The notes beneath the pieces are model-generated. The model worked only from the letters and a program-made list of their open reading frames with translations, was not told the origin of the DNA and searched no databases. The translations under genes and the position numbers were made by a program. From an uncultured Bacteroidales bacterium (GTDB lineage Bacteria > Bacteroidota > Bacteroidia > Bacteroidales > UBA932), in NCBI GenBank assembly GCA_900541925.1, contig UQMB01000002.1, forward strand, positions 1 through 64,000: a stretch of 64,000 nucleotides of DNA. Direction: 5' to 3'. Below are positions 7,869 through 16,208 of this stretch, in pieces; the first letter of the stretch is position 1, and every line of letters begins with the position of its first letter.

Positions 7869-9242
7869 TCAGTCGCGCTTGAAGAGGTCGCGGGTGTAGA
7901 CCTTGTCGACCACATCTTCAAGGCAGGCGTCGAACCTGTTGGCGATTATGACCTGCGCGCCGGCCTTGAACTTCTCCAGGTCGTTGACCACCCTGCTCCC
8001 GAAGAATGTGCTGCCGTCCTCGAGAGTGGGCTCGTAGATGATGATTTCGGCCCCCTTGGCCTTGATGCGCTTCATCACTCCCTGGATGGAGCTCTGCCGG
8101 AAATTGTCGGAGTTGGACTTCATCGTGAGGCGGTAGACCCCTATCACGCAGCTGCGCTCCCTGGCGCTGTCCCACTGTCCGTTGTCGGCATAGTAGCCGG
8201 CCTTGTGCAGCACCGCGTCCGCGATGTAGTCCTTGCGGGTGCGATTGCTCTCGACTATCGCCTGGATCAGATTCTCAGGGACGTCGGCGTAGTTGGCCAG
8301 AAGCTGCTTGGTGTCCTTAGGCAGACAGTAGCCCCCGTAGCCGAAAGAAGGGTTGTTGTAGTGGGTCCCGATACGCGGATCGAGTCCCACACCGCTAATT
8401 ATAGCCTGAGAATCAAGACCTTTGACCTCAGCATAGGTGTCAAGCTCGTTGAAATAGCTGACCCGGAGGGCGAGGTAGGTGTTGGCAAAAAGCTTCACGG
8501 CCTCGGCCTCTTTCATCCCCATATAGAGGGTCGGTATATCTTTCTTGAGCGCGCCTTCCTGGAGAAGCGCGGCGAATGTCCTCGCGTACTCAGCCGCCTC
8601 AGGATTGCCGATGGCGGCGATGGCGGCGTTCTCCTCGTCCCATTTCTTGTTCTTGTCGGACGGGAGTATCTCCGGATAGCCCACTATGATCCGTGACGGG
8701 TAGAGGTTGTCGTACAAGGCCTTGCTCTCGCGGAGAAACTCCGGCGAGAACAGCAGGTTGAAGCTCTTCCCCTTGAGCGAGGGGTCGGTGAGGAACTTGA
8801 GAGCGTACTTGACATAGAGGCTGCGGGTATAGCCCACCGGTATGGTGGACTTGATGACCATCACCGCATCCGGGTTGACGCTGAGCACCAGGTCGATGAC
8901 ATCCTCTATGTGATGGGTGTCGAAGTAGTTCTTCTCCGGGTCGTAGTTGGTCGGCGCGGCTATCACGATGAAGTCGGCGTCCCGGTAGGCTGCGGCCCCG
9001 TCAAGGGTGGCGGTGAGGTCCAGCCCTCCCCCGGCGCCGTCCTCGAATTCGCCGCGGAAATACTTCTCGATATACTCGTCCTGGATGGGACTCACACGGC
9101 TGTTGATCTTGTCGACTTTTTCCGGTATGACATCCACGGCCGTCACTTTGTGATGCCGGGACAGCAGGGTCGCGATGCTCAGGCCCACATAGCCCGTGCC
9201 GGCGACCGCTATCCGTATATCCTCAAATCGTCTCATGGTCAC
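7869..9242 (-). CDS. ugd: UDP-glucose/nucleotide-sugar 6-dehydrogenase
   Basis: This 457-residue enzyme has an N-terminal NAD-binding Rossmann fold (IRIAVAGTGYVGLSIATLL), the central helical domain (EAVKLFANTYLALRVSYFNEL), and the catalytic cysteine in YGGYCLPKDTKQL (about residue 306). The C-terminal UDP-binding domain ends at LEDVVDKVYTRDLF. It oxidises a UDP-sugar to the uronic acid, most likely UDP-glucose to UDP-glucuronate, for surface polysaccharide. Either Met1 or Met3 could start. Base composition is GC-rich like the core genes, unlike the lower-GC genes that follow it downstream. It may therefore be the fixed anchor of a variable polysaccharide region. Confidence 0.88.
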   Translation of the reverse strand: MTMRRFEDIRIAVAGTGYVGLSIATLLSRHHKVTAVDVIPEKVDKINSRVSPIQDEYIEKYFRGEFEDGAGGGLDLTATLDGAAAYRDADFIVIAAPTNYDPEKNYFDTHHIEDVIDLVLSVNPDAVMVIKSTIPVGYTRSLYVKYALKFLTDPSLKGKSFNLLFSPEFLRESKALYDNLYPSRIIVGYPEILPSDKNKKWDEENAAIAAIGNPEAAEYARTFAALLQEGALKKDIPTLYMGMKEAEAVKLFANTYLALRVSYFNELDTYAEVKGLDSQAIISGVGLDPRIGTHYNNPSFGYGGYCLPKDTKQLLANYADVPENLIQAIVESNRTRKDYIADAVLHKAGYYADNGQWDSARERSCVIGVYRLTMKSNSDNFRQSSIQGVMKRIKAKGAEIIIYEPTLEDGSTFFGSRVVNDLEKFKAGAQVIIANRFDACLEDVVDKVYTRDLFKRD

Positions 9243-9358
9243 GCTGTTGTTTTATGTCCGCCGCGTCCCGGACCTCCGCCCATGACAGAGCCGTCAGGGC
9301 AAAACCCGGGCCTCTTGCCTACACGGCAATTCTTGGCTATAGAATATTTCTTGGGGAC

Positions 9359-9390
9359 ATTGAACCTTTTTTATTTCATTAAGGTTCAAT
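9359..9390. repeat. 10-bp inverted repeat in the ugd leader
   Basis: ATTGAACCTT (9359-9368) is perfectly mirrored by AAGGTTCAAT (9381-9390) around a 12-nt loop. It could be an operator or an RNA hairpin in the ugd leader. Confidence 0.65.
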
Positions 9391-9406
9391 TACTTACAAT
9401 GTCGCA

Positions 9407-9421
9407 CCGGGAATCTCCCGG
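9407..9421. repeat. GC-rich hairpin in the ugd leader
   Basis: CCGGGA and TCCCGG form a perfect 6-bp stem with a 3-nt loop, 17 nt from the AT-rich inverted repeat. Confidence 0.5.
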
Positions 9422-9467
9422 CTATTTCGGGGGCCAGCCGTCTCACGCGCAGGCCGACTATACCCTA

Positions 9468-9475
9468 CAAATATA
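9468..9475 (-). promoter_or_regulatory. -7 box for ugd
   Basis: TATATTTG on the minus strand matches TAnnTTTG. No TTG is found at the expected -33 distance, so the assignment is tentative. Confidence 0.4.
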
Positions 9476-9527
9476 GGTTTTTTCGCCGAAAAGGCCACAC
9501 CTGGAGCCCATTAATTTCACAAGTGCT

Positions 9528-9558
9528 TTGTAATTATCCGGCGAAAGCAGTATGTTTG
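9528..9558 (+). promoter_or_regulatory. promoter of the HD-domain gene
   Basis: TTG (9528-9530), a 20-nt spacer and TATGTTTG (9551-9558) match the Bacteroidetes consensus. The ATG at 9581 follows 22 nt later. Confidence 0.65.
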
Positions 9559-9580
9559 CGCCACCAAACAACAGAACCGT

Positions 9581-10237
9581 ATGATGCGAGAAATGCAAGT
9601 CACCCCCGCGCTCCGCAGATATGTCGAGGAGCAGATCATCCCGATGTACGACACGTTCGACCCGGCCCACAGACGGGAGCATGTGCGTCACGTGATGGAC
9701 GAGGCGCTGCAACTCGCTGGGCACTACCCCGTCAAGGCGGACATAGTCTATACGGCGGCCGCCTACCACGACACCGGACTCGGCGCGGGACGCAAGACCC
9801 ACCACCTGACCTCGGGAGCCATCATCCGCGGCGACCGCAACCTCCTCCAGTGGCTCACCCCGGAGGAAGTGGAACTGGCGGCGCAGGCGGCGGAGGACCA
9901 CCGGGCCTCATCCGGCCGGGAGCCGAGGTCGATATACGGCAAGCTCATAGCCGAAGCCGACAGGCAGCCCGAGCCGCTCACAGTGATACGCCGCACAATC
10001 CAGTACGGCCTCAAGAACTACCCGGAACTGAGCCGCGAGGAGCAATGGCGGCGCATGATGAAGCATCTCCGGGAGAAATACGCCGACGGCGGCTACCTGA
10101 AACTCTGGATTCCCGAGTCGGCGAATGCGGAGAAACTCCGTGAACTGAGAACCCTCATCCGGGACGAATCCGGGATGAGGGCTGTATTCAATGAGGTTTT
10201 CGATTCGGAGATCACTCCACGGCGAGGAGATTCTTGA
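9581..10237 (+). CDS. HD-superfamily phosphohydrolase
   Basis: This 218-residue protein has the HD-domain metal ligands in order: an early His (RREHVRHVMDEAL), the HD pair (YTAAAYHDTGLGAG), a following EDHRAS, and a late Asp (LIAEADRQPE). The family removes phosphate or hydrolyses nucleotides; no subclass motif allows a substrate call. Start codons at Met2 or Met5 are possible. Its last 26 bases overlap the end of the convergent GH9 gene, leaving no room for a terminator between them. It has its own promoter and appears to be a single-gene unit. Confidence 0.75.
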   Translation: MMREMQVTPALRRYVEEQIIPMYDTFDPAHRREHVRHVMDEALQLAGHYPVKADIVYTAAAYHDTGLGAGRKTHHLTSGAIIRGDRNLLQWLTPEEVELAAQAAEDHRASSGREPRSIYGKLIAEADRQPEPLTVIRRTIQYGLKNYPELSREEQWRRMMKHLREKYADGGYLKLWIPESANAEKLRELRTLIRDESGMRAVFNEVFDSEITPRRGDS

Positions 10238-12743
10238 ATGAGGAGCCGAAGATGAGGAATTCCGTGTTCCCGGCTATGGTGCCTTCATTCTGCCCCCAGA
10301 GGAACGGCCAGTCATCGTAGTTCTCGAAGTGGTCAGGATGCCTGAAAAGCAGGCCCGGGGCCACATTGCCCGGAATGAACGAGAAGTCCGCCCTGTTGTT
10401 GCCGTAGAACACGGCCTTCGGCCTCGTGGCGCCCACCACGGCGGCGAGCGAGTAGTTGTGGTACGGGTGACAGCCGAAGATGTAGTTGCTCACCTTGAAC
10501 ACATTGTCGGCGGAGACAATCTCCGGGAAGTGCGTCGAGGCAAGGCACAGGGTGGTCCCGAAGCTGACCACGGCTCCGCTCCCGGCCCAGTTGCCCATCC
10601 CGACAGGCACGCCGTAAGGGTTGTCCTCCTCCAGGCCTGCGACATACTCGGCATATTTCTCCACATACGGGCGGAGTTTCTCCTTGTAGGCCGGCTCCAT
10701 GTAAGGCACCGCCTCAAGTGCCGTCCCGATGCCCGCGTTCACGAAACGGTCCAGCATAGGCCAGATGGCCTCCTCGAACCTGTCAAGATAGGCTTTCTCA
10801 CCCGTGGCCACATAGAGCTGGAGGTTCGAGGCAGCATCTCCGCCAGGTCTTCCGGATCCGGCCTGCGGGGCCTTGGCAAGCAGTTCCGCGGCCTCCTTCT
10901 GGAGCCTCCTGGACTGCTTGAGGGCACGCTCGGAGAGCTCGTCATTGTAGCCCTTGAGGGCGCGGCTCGCGGCGGCGAACATCGTGGAAGCCCTCATGTC
11001 GAGGGACGGGTTGCGGCTGGTGAAAGCCCACATGTCGTCCGGAGTCCCGCTCCTGCGGCCATCGGCCGAAACCTGGTACGGACGCAGCGACGGGTCGTAA
11101 TGGAGACCGTCCGTGAGCGATGCGGCGTCCCCGAGGTGGTGGTAGTTGTCCAGCACGGAGTTGGAGAGAGTCTGCGACATGTGGCCGATGTTCTCGGCCT
11201 GGGCGAGGAGGTTGAGCACCCCGTGCTCGATGTACTGGAGGACATCAGGGATGCCGTCCGGGCGGTGCAGGTCCACATACCTCTGGCTCTCGCTGACGAA
11301 GGTCATGTCACGCATCGGACGGAAACGCTCCCAGATGGAGACGAGGTTCTGGACCACGGATATGTTGGCGGAAGTCTCGATGTCGAAGTCGCCGGCATCG
11401 AAGTAGCCGCCCACATTGAGGCCCGGGATGAGTTCAAGGGCCTTGTACCTGGTGTCGGTCGTCGGGCCCTGCCAGTGCAGGTCGAAATGGTCCGTGCCCG
11501 GAGGGGCCTGGAGATATCCCTCCTTGAACGGCTCCCCGTGCCATACGCGGTAGGCCTCATTGACCGCGACGTGGTTCATGTGTATAGGGATCCACACATC
11601 GCTCGTGGCATCGGTGATCTTGTCATAGACACTGTCCCCGATGATGAAGTTGACGGTGCGGACATCCCCGTACTTGATGTAGTATATGCCCGGCTCCGTG
11701 ACCTGCGAGAAGTCGAATTTGAGGTAGTTGTACTTGAAATATGGCCCCCACATCGATGTCTTTCCGGAGAACACCTTCTTCTCCGTCCCGTCCGGTCCGA
11801 CCCTGTATATGGACGCCGTGCCACGAGGCTTGTCCGCCTTGTCCAGCTCTATCACCGACACCTTCGGCTGGCGAGGGACATAGCCGACCTGCGAGAGGCC
11901 GATGTTAGGCTCGCGCACCCATCCCTTCACGGCGTTCGGTTCCAGAAGCCAGCTGAGCACCTTGCCTGTCTTGCCCTCCGGCAGGATGCTGCGGAGCACG
12001 TACCAGCCGTTCTGGGCCAGCATGCGCCCGTCATAGAGCTTGAGAGGAGCGCCGTCGGAGCTGATCTTGACCATCCTCTCAGGGTCGTCCGGGGCGAAGG
12101 TCATGCTCTGCCCCTCCGACATCGGAAGCGGGTCCACGAAACGTCCGGTGCCGCGGTCATCGTAGGTCTTGTAACCCTTGAACTGCTTGATTTTCTCACT
12201 GTTGGGACGGGTCACGGTCTCACTCACCGCATAGCGCTGGAAGCGCTCCGCGTGCCCGTCCACGAGATATGCCTTGCTCCAGTATTGAGAAGGGAGGAAT
12301 TCGAGGTTGAACCCGGCCTCGCCCTCAAGGCTCTCTGGCACAGGCTTGTCGAGGTAGACATCAATCCTCACGGCCCCGCCCGCGGCGCTCACGACGAGCC
12401 GGGAATCGAAATCATAATCAGGATAACGCAGGCCCACCTCGACCGTCCCCTTGTCCGCATCGACATTGCGGAAGGTGGTCTCAGGCACCAGATCCCACTG
12501 CTCAGGGGTGTTGGAGAGGCGCACCGCCCCGCCCTGCACCGTGCGGACTCCATGATGAATCAGCTCGATGCCGGAGTTCTTCTCATCGTTGAAGCCCCCG
12601 GTGAAAAGGTTGCTGTAGACGAGGACATTGACTCCCGGCCTCTCGTAATACTCCAGGTCATTAAGTTTCAGCGGCTGCTCGCCGGAACTGCAAGCGGCGG
12701 CAAGCAGGGCAAGCGCCGGAAGCAAGTATGGAAGATGTCTCAT
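10212..12743 (-). CDS. GH9 endoglucanase-type lipoprotein
   Basis: This 843-residue protein begins with a lipoprotein signal (MRHLPYLLPALALLAAACSSG). An extra N-terminal domain of about 270 residues follows, then the immunoglobulin-like domain that usually precedes GH9 (IGLSQVGYVPRQPKVSVIEL), then the (alpha/alpha)6 barrel. Both catalytic ends are visible: the aspartates in GGYFDAGDFDIE near 446 and the glutamate in WGQNEGTIAGNTEF near 818. Family members cleave beta-1,4-glucans such as cellulose or xyloglucan backbones. I start at 12743 rather than 11 codons upstream because the signal peptide begins there and the upstream ATG overlaps the -7 promoter box. It is predicted to sit at the cell envelope. 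Confidence 0.85.
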   Translation of the reverse strand: MRHLPYLLPALALLAAACSSGEQPLKLNDLEYYERPGVNVLVYSNLFTGGFNDEKNSGIELIHHGVRTVQGGAVRLSNTPEQWDLVPETTFRNVDADKGTVEVGLRYPDYDFDSRLVVSAAGGAVRIDVYLDKPVPESLEGEAGFNLEFLPSQYWSKAYLVDGHAERFQRYAVSETVTRPNSEKIKQFKGYKTYDDRGTGRFVDPLPMSEGQSMTFAPDDPERMVKISSDGAPLKLYDGRMLAQNGWYVLRSILPEGKTGKVLSWLLEPNAVKGWVREPNIGLSQVGYVPRQPKVSVIELDKADKPRGTASIYRVGPDGTEKKVFSGKTSMWGPYFKYNYLKFDFSQVTEPGIYYIKYGDVRTVNFIIGDSVYDKITDATSDVWIPIHMNHVAVNEAYRVWHGEPFKEGYLQAPPGTDHFDLHWQGPTTDTRYKALELIPGLNVGGYFDAGDFDIETSANISVVQNLVSIWERFRPMRDMTFVSESQRYVDLHRPDGIPDVLQYIEHGVLNLLAQAENIGHMSQTLSNSVLDNYHHLGDAASLTDGLHYDPSLRPYQVSADGRRSGTPDDMWAFTSRNPSLDMRASTMFAAASRALKGYNDELSERALKQSRRLQKEAAELLAKAPQAGSGRPGGDAASNLQLYVATGEKAYLDRFEEAIWPMLDRFVNAGIGTALEAVPYMEPAYKEKLRPYVEKYAEYVAGLEEDNPYGVPVGMGNWAGSGAVVSFGTTLCLASTHFPEIVSADNVFKVSNYIFGCHPYHNYSLAAVVGATRPKAVFYGNNRADFSFIPGNVAPGLLFRHPDHFENYDDWPFLWGQNEGTIAGNTEFLIFGSSFKNLLAVE

Positions 12744-12773
12744 ATTATGTAAGAATGTGGTTTGTCGTCTGGA

Positions 12774-12804
12774 CAAATTTATATAGAGTTGCCGCGCGTG
12801 TCAA
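12774..12804 (-). promoter_or_regulatory. promoter of the GH9 gene
   Basis: On the minus strand TTG (12802-12804), a 20-nt spacer and TAAATTTG (12774-12781) match the consensus, 30 nt before the chosen ATG. Confidence 0.65.
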
Positions 12805-12905
12805 TGCCTGAGCGGGGCGCAGGGGGTGATTTGTATCTTGCGGAAGAAAAAATGTAACGCCCGGGAGCGGCCTTCAACTATTTTTAAATTTTTTCGCAAA
12901 ATCGC

Positions 12906-12935
12906 TTGTACAATGGGAAACTGTGCTTATATTTG
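12906..12935 (+). promoter_or_regulatory. promoter of the MFS exporter gene
   Basis: TTG (12906-12908), a 19-nt spacer and TATATTTG (12928-12935) match the consensus, about 55 nt before the ATG. Confidence 0.65.
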
Positions 12936-12990
12936 TATCCGGTTTCCGGTCTGCTCCGGGGACGACAGTTAGTTAGTAGTATATATATAC

Positions 12991-14169
12991 ATGTCAGAGC
13001 AGAGAATGACAGCCAGGCACTGGATGGCCCTCATAGGACTCGCCTGTGCCGCTTTTATTTTTAATACCTCTGAATTCGTGCCGATCGGGCTCCTGAGTGA
13101 CATCGGAGCCGATTTCTCACGCACAGAAGCCGAGACGGGCATGCTGATTTCCGTATATGCCTGGATGGTGATGCTTCTCTCCCTTCCCCTGACCATGCTG
13201 TTCTCCAGGATGGAGATGCGCAAGCTCCTGCTGGGCGTGATGGGCTGTTTCACCCTCTTCCAGGGATTGTCCTTCCTGTCATCGTCGTATTGGATGCTGA
13301 TGCTTGCCCGCATAGGGGTTGCCGGCACCCATGCCATATTCTGGTCCATCATACCTTCCATCGCGGTGCATACCGTCCCGCCTTCCCGCCGTTCCCTGGC
13401 GCTGAGCGTCGTCGTCACCGGCACCTCGATCGCCGTGATCATGGGCATGCCGCTCGGCCGGGCCATCGGCCTGCTGGTGGGATGGAGGATGACGTTCCTG
13501 TGCATAGGGATATTCGCCCTGCTCACCCTCATATTCGTGACCGCCACCCTGCCGGCCATCCCCGCCGGGAAAGGTGTCAGCCTGCACGGGCTGCCGGTGA
13601 TGCTGCGCAAGAAGGTGCTGACAGGGATATATGTGTTCACCTTGCTCTTCGCCACCGGCTACTACACGGCATACAGCTATATCGAGCCGTTCCTCAAGCA
13701 GATAGGCGGGATGCAGGACAGCCTGATCACCGGCACGCTGATGGTGTTCGGCGCCGCCGGCCTCGTGAGCAGCGTGGCGTTCTCCAAACTCTACGCCACC
13801 CGGCGCTTCAGCTTCGTCACCATGGCGATGTGCGGACTGACGCTCGCGCTGGTGCTCGTGCGCCCGCTCGCGTTCAGCCATGTCCTGAGCATAGCGCTGT
13901 GTGCGGTGTGGGGCATCTCGGTGACGGCCTACAACCTGGCCATGCAGTCTGAGGTGATCTCCGCCGCGTCAGAGGACGAGTCCGCCGTGGCGATGTCCAT
14001 CTACTCGGGAATCTTCAACCTTGGCATAGGCTGCGGCGCGCTCATCGGAGGCGGCGTGTGCACGCACCTCTCACTCTCATGGGTAGGAGCCGCCGGGGCC
14101 GTACTCGCCGGAGCCGGCCTGCTCTACTGGCTGCTCCGCCTGCGCCCGCTGATGGTGGGCAGAGCCTAA
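12991..14169 (+). CDS. MFS sugar-efflux transporter (SotB/AraJ-like)
   Basis: This 392-residue protein has about 12 hydrophobic membrane segments. NTSEFVPIGLLSDIG in the first helix-loop is characteristic of the SotB/AraJ drug:H+ antiporter group, which exports sugars such as arabinose or thiogalactosides. A basic loop between segments 2 and 3 (FSRMEMRKLLLG) fits the MFS fold. It is divergent from the GH9 gene, each with its own promoter, so a link to plant-sugar handling is possible but not shown. Its stop overlaps by 4 nt the stop of the convergent discoidin gene. Confidence 0.8.
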   Translation: MSEQRMTARHWMALIGLACAAFIFNTSEFVPIGLLSDIGADFSRTEAETGMLISVYAWMVMLLSLPLTMLFSRMEMRKLLLGVMGCFTLFQGLSFLSSSYWMLMLARIGVAGTHAIFWSIIPSIAVHTVPPSRRSLALSVVVTGTSIAVIMGMPLGRAIGLLVGWRMTFLCIGIFALLTLIFVTATLPAIPAGKGVSLHGLPVMLRKKVLTGIYVFTLLFATGYYTAYSYIEPFLKQIGGMQDSLITGTLMVFGAAGLVSSVAFSKLYATRRFSFVTMAMCGLTLALVLVRPLAFSHVLSIALCAVWGISVTAYNLAMQSEVISAASEDESAVAMSIYSGIFNLGIGCGALIGGGVCTHLSLSWVGAAGAVLAGAGLLYWLLRLRPLMVGRA

Positions 14170-15164
14170 CGGCTCAGCAGATCATATAAGAAAAGGGAGA
14201 ACGACAGGACGAGGGCGCAGGCGCTCACGATGTTGCCTATCGTGAAGAGGCGGCTGGCCTTCGTGAATATGTGGTCGTTGATACGCTTCTCGTAAGGTTC
14301 AAGGTCACCCGTGACGGACACGATGTCTCCGCGGAGCAGGGAAACCTGGGAGAGGAGTTCCGTCTTGTCCGGGTTCCGCCTGATGAACTGGTCGAGCTGC
14401 GAGACGAGCTCCCTCGTGAAAGAGGTGATCACATAGTGGCGGTTGCTGTCGACGATGGAGCCGATAATCGGCCACCTGCGCTTCCTCGGCTGAGGGATGT
14501 CTATCTCCTTGATGAATGTCGGTATGAAGTTGTGCTCGTAATTCGACGGGAAGCGGGCATAGGCCTCGAAACGGACGAGTTTGCAGCTGACTCCCTTGGA
14601 ACTGGCGAGGAAGTGGATACGGATATATCTGGTTGTCAGATTCTTGCTGAGCCTGAACAGCTGCCAGCCGTTGTAACTGTTGCGGAGAGTGTCATAGATG
14701 ACTTTCCACCTCACGCCGGACTTCCCGTCCGACGGCATGCACTCCCCGGAGGCCGCGTCGTATTTGAGTTCCAGGTCCTTGCCGGAATCATCACATATCA
14801 GTATGCGGTAATGGCAGGCCTGGGAACATATCTCCGTCTTGCCGTTGCCCCTGTTGTCCCAGAGCAGGAAGTGTATGGCCCCGATGGACTTGCGCGCGCC
14901 GAGGTCGAAAGTGATGCAGTTAGGGGGGCTGACGGCCGAGTACCCGCTGAACTCACTGTATCTCAAGGTCTCCCCCGGCTTCCCTATGCAGGCCGACGGG
15001 CAGAAGACATGGTTGCACTTGCCGTATTCCGGGCACAGCGGAGAGCATGCCACACGCATCTTGGTGCTGTCCTTTTCGCCTGCGAGGGCTGAATACTCGC
15101 AGGCCGGCTCCAGCACCTTGGCGCCATAGATGAGATTCGCGGTATCCAATTCTGTCTTTTTCAT
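14166..15164 (-). CDS. tail-anchored discoidin-like protein, copy 2
   Basis: This 332-residue protein has an F5/8 type C (discoidin)-like domain in its first half: YSAVSPPNCITFDLGARKSI, then NGWQLFRLSKN and TRYIRIHFLAS, ending VRFEAYARF. A linker and a single C-terminal membrane helix follow (IVSACALVLSFSLFLYDLL). There is no signal peptide, so the domain should face the cytoplasm. A Cys-rich insert (CSPLCPEYGKCNHVFCPSAC) precedes the domain. It is a diverged tandem paralogue of the gene ending at 15170. The start at 15164 lies 5 nt after that stop; the longer frame would overlap it. The spacing pattern recalls intracellular discoidin domains such as that of BTBD9. Function unknown. Confidence 0.65.
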   Translation of the reverse strand: MKKTELDTANLIYGAKVLEPACEYSALAGEKDSTKMRVACSPLCPEYGKCNHVFCPSACIGKPGETLRYSEFSGYSAVSPPNCITFDLGARKSIGAIHFLLWDNRGNGKTEICSQACHYRILICDDSGKDLELKYDAASGECMPSDGKSGVRWKVIYDTLRNSYNGWQLFRLSKNLTTRYIRIHFLASSKGVSCKLVRFEAYARFPSNYEHNFIPTFIKEIDIPQPRKRRWPIIGSIVDSNRHYVITSFTRELVSQLDQFIRRNPDKTELLSQVSLLRGDIVSVTGDLEPYEKRINDHIFTKASRLFTIGNIVSACALVLSFSLFLYDLLSR

Positions 15165-15169
15165 AATGG

Positions 15170-16204
15170 TCAGGAGAGCAATTTTGGCAGGAGGAAGAAA
15201 AGCACCGTGAGGACTATCGATATGATGCCCCAGGTGTTGCCGTTCTTGAGCTTCACGCATACAGGGTCCAGGACTATGCGCCTGGTACCGTCGCTGTTGC
15301 GCTCTATGATGGCGAAGTCTTCCGCGATGCTGTCGAGGATGCGGCAGAAATCGGCCGTCTTGAGGTTGACCTTGGAGCCGTGGCCCCCGCCTTCGCGCGA
15401 ATAGATATTGTCCATCACGATGGGGTTGATCGAGGAGAGCGAGGACTTCGGATAGTCCCCTTGTATGACAGGGCTGATCTTGTTGGCCTCGCAGAGCTGG
15501 CGGAACTGGCTTGACAGGTCATAGATTCTCTTGGACACGGGGAAGCCGTCCCCCATCTCCTCGATTATGCTGTTCTTCTTGATTTCCAGCAGCTGCGACA
15601 AGCCGCACGGGTCTATGTCATGCTCCTTTATATAGTCCCGCACCTTGGCGAAATCCACATACGACGCCGCTTCCGGGGAGTATGCCCTGAGCCTGACTAT
15701 CTGGAATCCGGAGCTTCCGGAGCTGTTGCGGATGCAGTGTATCCTTATGAATCGGGCTGAAACGCCGTCAAGCTTGAAGAGCTGCCAGTTGCGGAAACCG
15801 TTGTGTCCGCTGTCATATATCACCTGCCACACTATGCTGTCCTTGTCAGGAGCCTTCTGGCCGGCGTAGTCACCGGCGACAAGGACGCGAAAGTAGAACT
15901 TGCGCTCATTCTCCCGCCTGTTGGGATCCACCACCGAGTCGAAGAGGAGGAACTGGATCAGGCCGATGTCAAAGTTGCGTTTGAGGTCTATCGTCAGATA
16001 GGTCGGGCAGTGGACGCCGCAGTATCCCGACTGACCGTCATACCCGTCGAACACGCTCTTCGTGAGCTCTTCGGGGTGGTTGCACTGCTCAAGCACAGGC
16101 TTGCCGCAGGCTATGTCCAGCGAATACTCTTCCGGAATCCCGCAGATTTCGGCCAGGTCAAGCTCCTGCGATGAGTTGCTGCGTTTTAGTGTGTTGACTG
16201 CCAT
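15170..16204 (-). CDS. tail-anchored discoidin-like protein, copy 1
   Basis: This 344-residue protein shares the plan of its downstream neighbour: an N-terminal discoidin-like domain (GYCGVHCPTYLTIDLKRN, GFRNWQLFKLDGVSARFIR, FQIVRLRAYS), a helical middle, and a C-terminal hydrophobic helix (GIISIVLTVLFFLLPKL). No signal peptide is present. The start at 16204 lies 4 nt after the stop of a CDF metal transporter, so the three genes form one operon. The helical middle contains an EHDIDPCGLSQLLEIKK segment not shared with copy 2. The role is unknown. Tail anchoring plus co-transcription suggests a membrane-associated cytoplasmic partner, possibly of the transporter. Confidence 0.65.
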   Translation of the reverse strand: MAVNTLKRSNSSQELDLAEICGIPEEYSLDIACGKPVLEQCNHPEELTKSVFDGYDGQSGYCGVHCPTYLTIDLKRNFDIGLIQFLLFDSVVDPNRRENERKFYFRVLVAGDYAGQKAPDKDSIVWQVIYDSGHNGFRNWQLFKLDGVSARFIRIHCIRNSSGSSGFQIVRLRAYSPEAASYVDFAKVRDYIKEHDIDPCGLSQLLEIKKNSIIEEMGDGFPVSKRIYDLSSQFRQLCEANKISPVIQGDYPKSSLSSINPIVMDNIYSREGGGHGSKVNLKTADFCRILDSIAEDFAIIERNSDGTRRIVLDPVCVKLKNGNTWGIISIVLTVLFFLLPKLLS

Positions 16205-16208
16205 ATAG

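Larger units (their letters stand above)
9243..9580. promoter_or_regulatory. divergent intergenic region and long ugd leader
   Basis: No gene is supported in these 338 bp. They hold the HD-gene promoter on the right, a minus-strand -7 box at 9468-9475, and then a leader of about 225 nt for ugd. That leader contains two hairpins: 9359-9390 (10-bp AT-rich perfect stem) and 9407-9421 (6-bp GC stem). Neither is followed by a U-run in the ugd direction, so they are more likely regulatory than terminators. Confidence 0.5.

Noticed and set aside
10329..12752. Long open frame opposite the GH9 gene (about 807 codons)
   Set aside because: It mirrors the GH9 reading frame, has no recognisable motif, and is explained by strong G/C at third codon positions. 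The GH9 protein has intact catalytic motifs.
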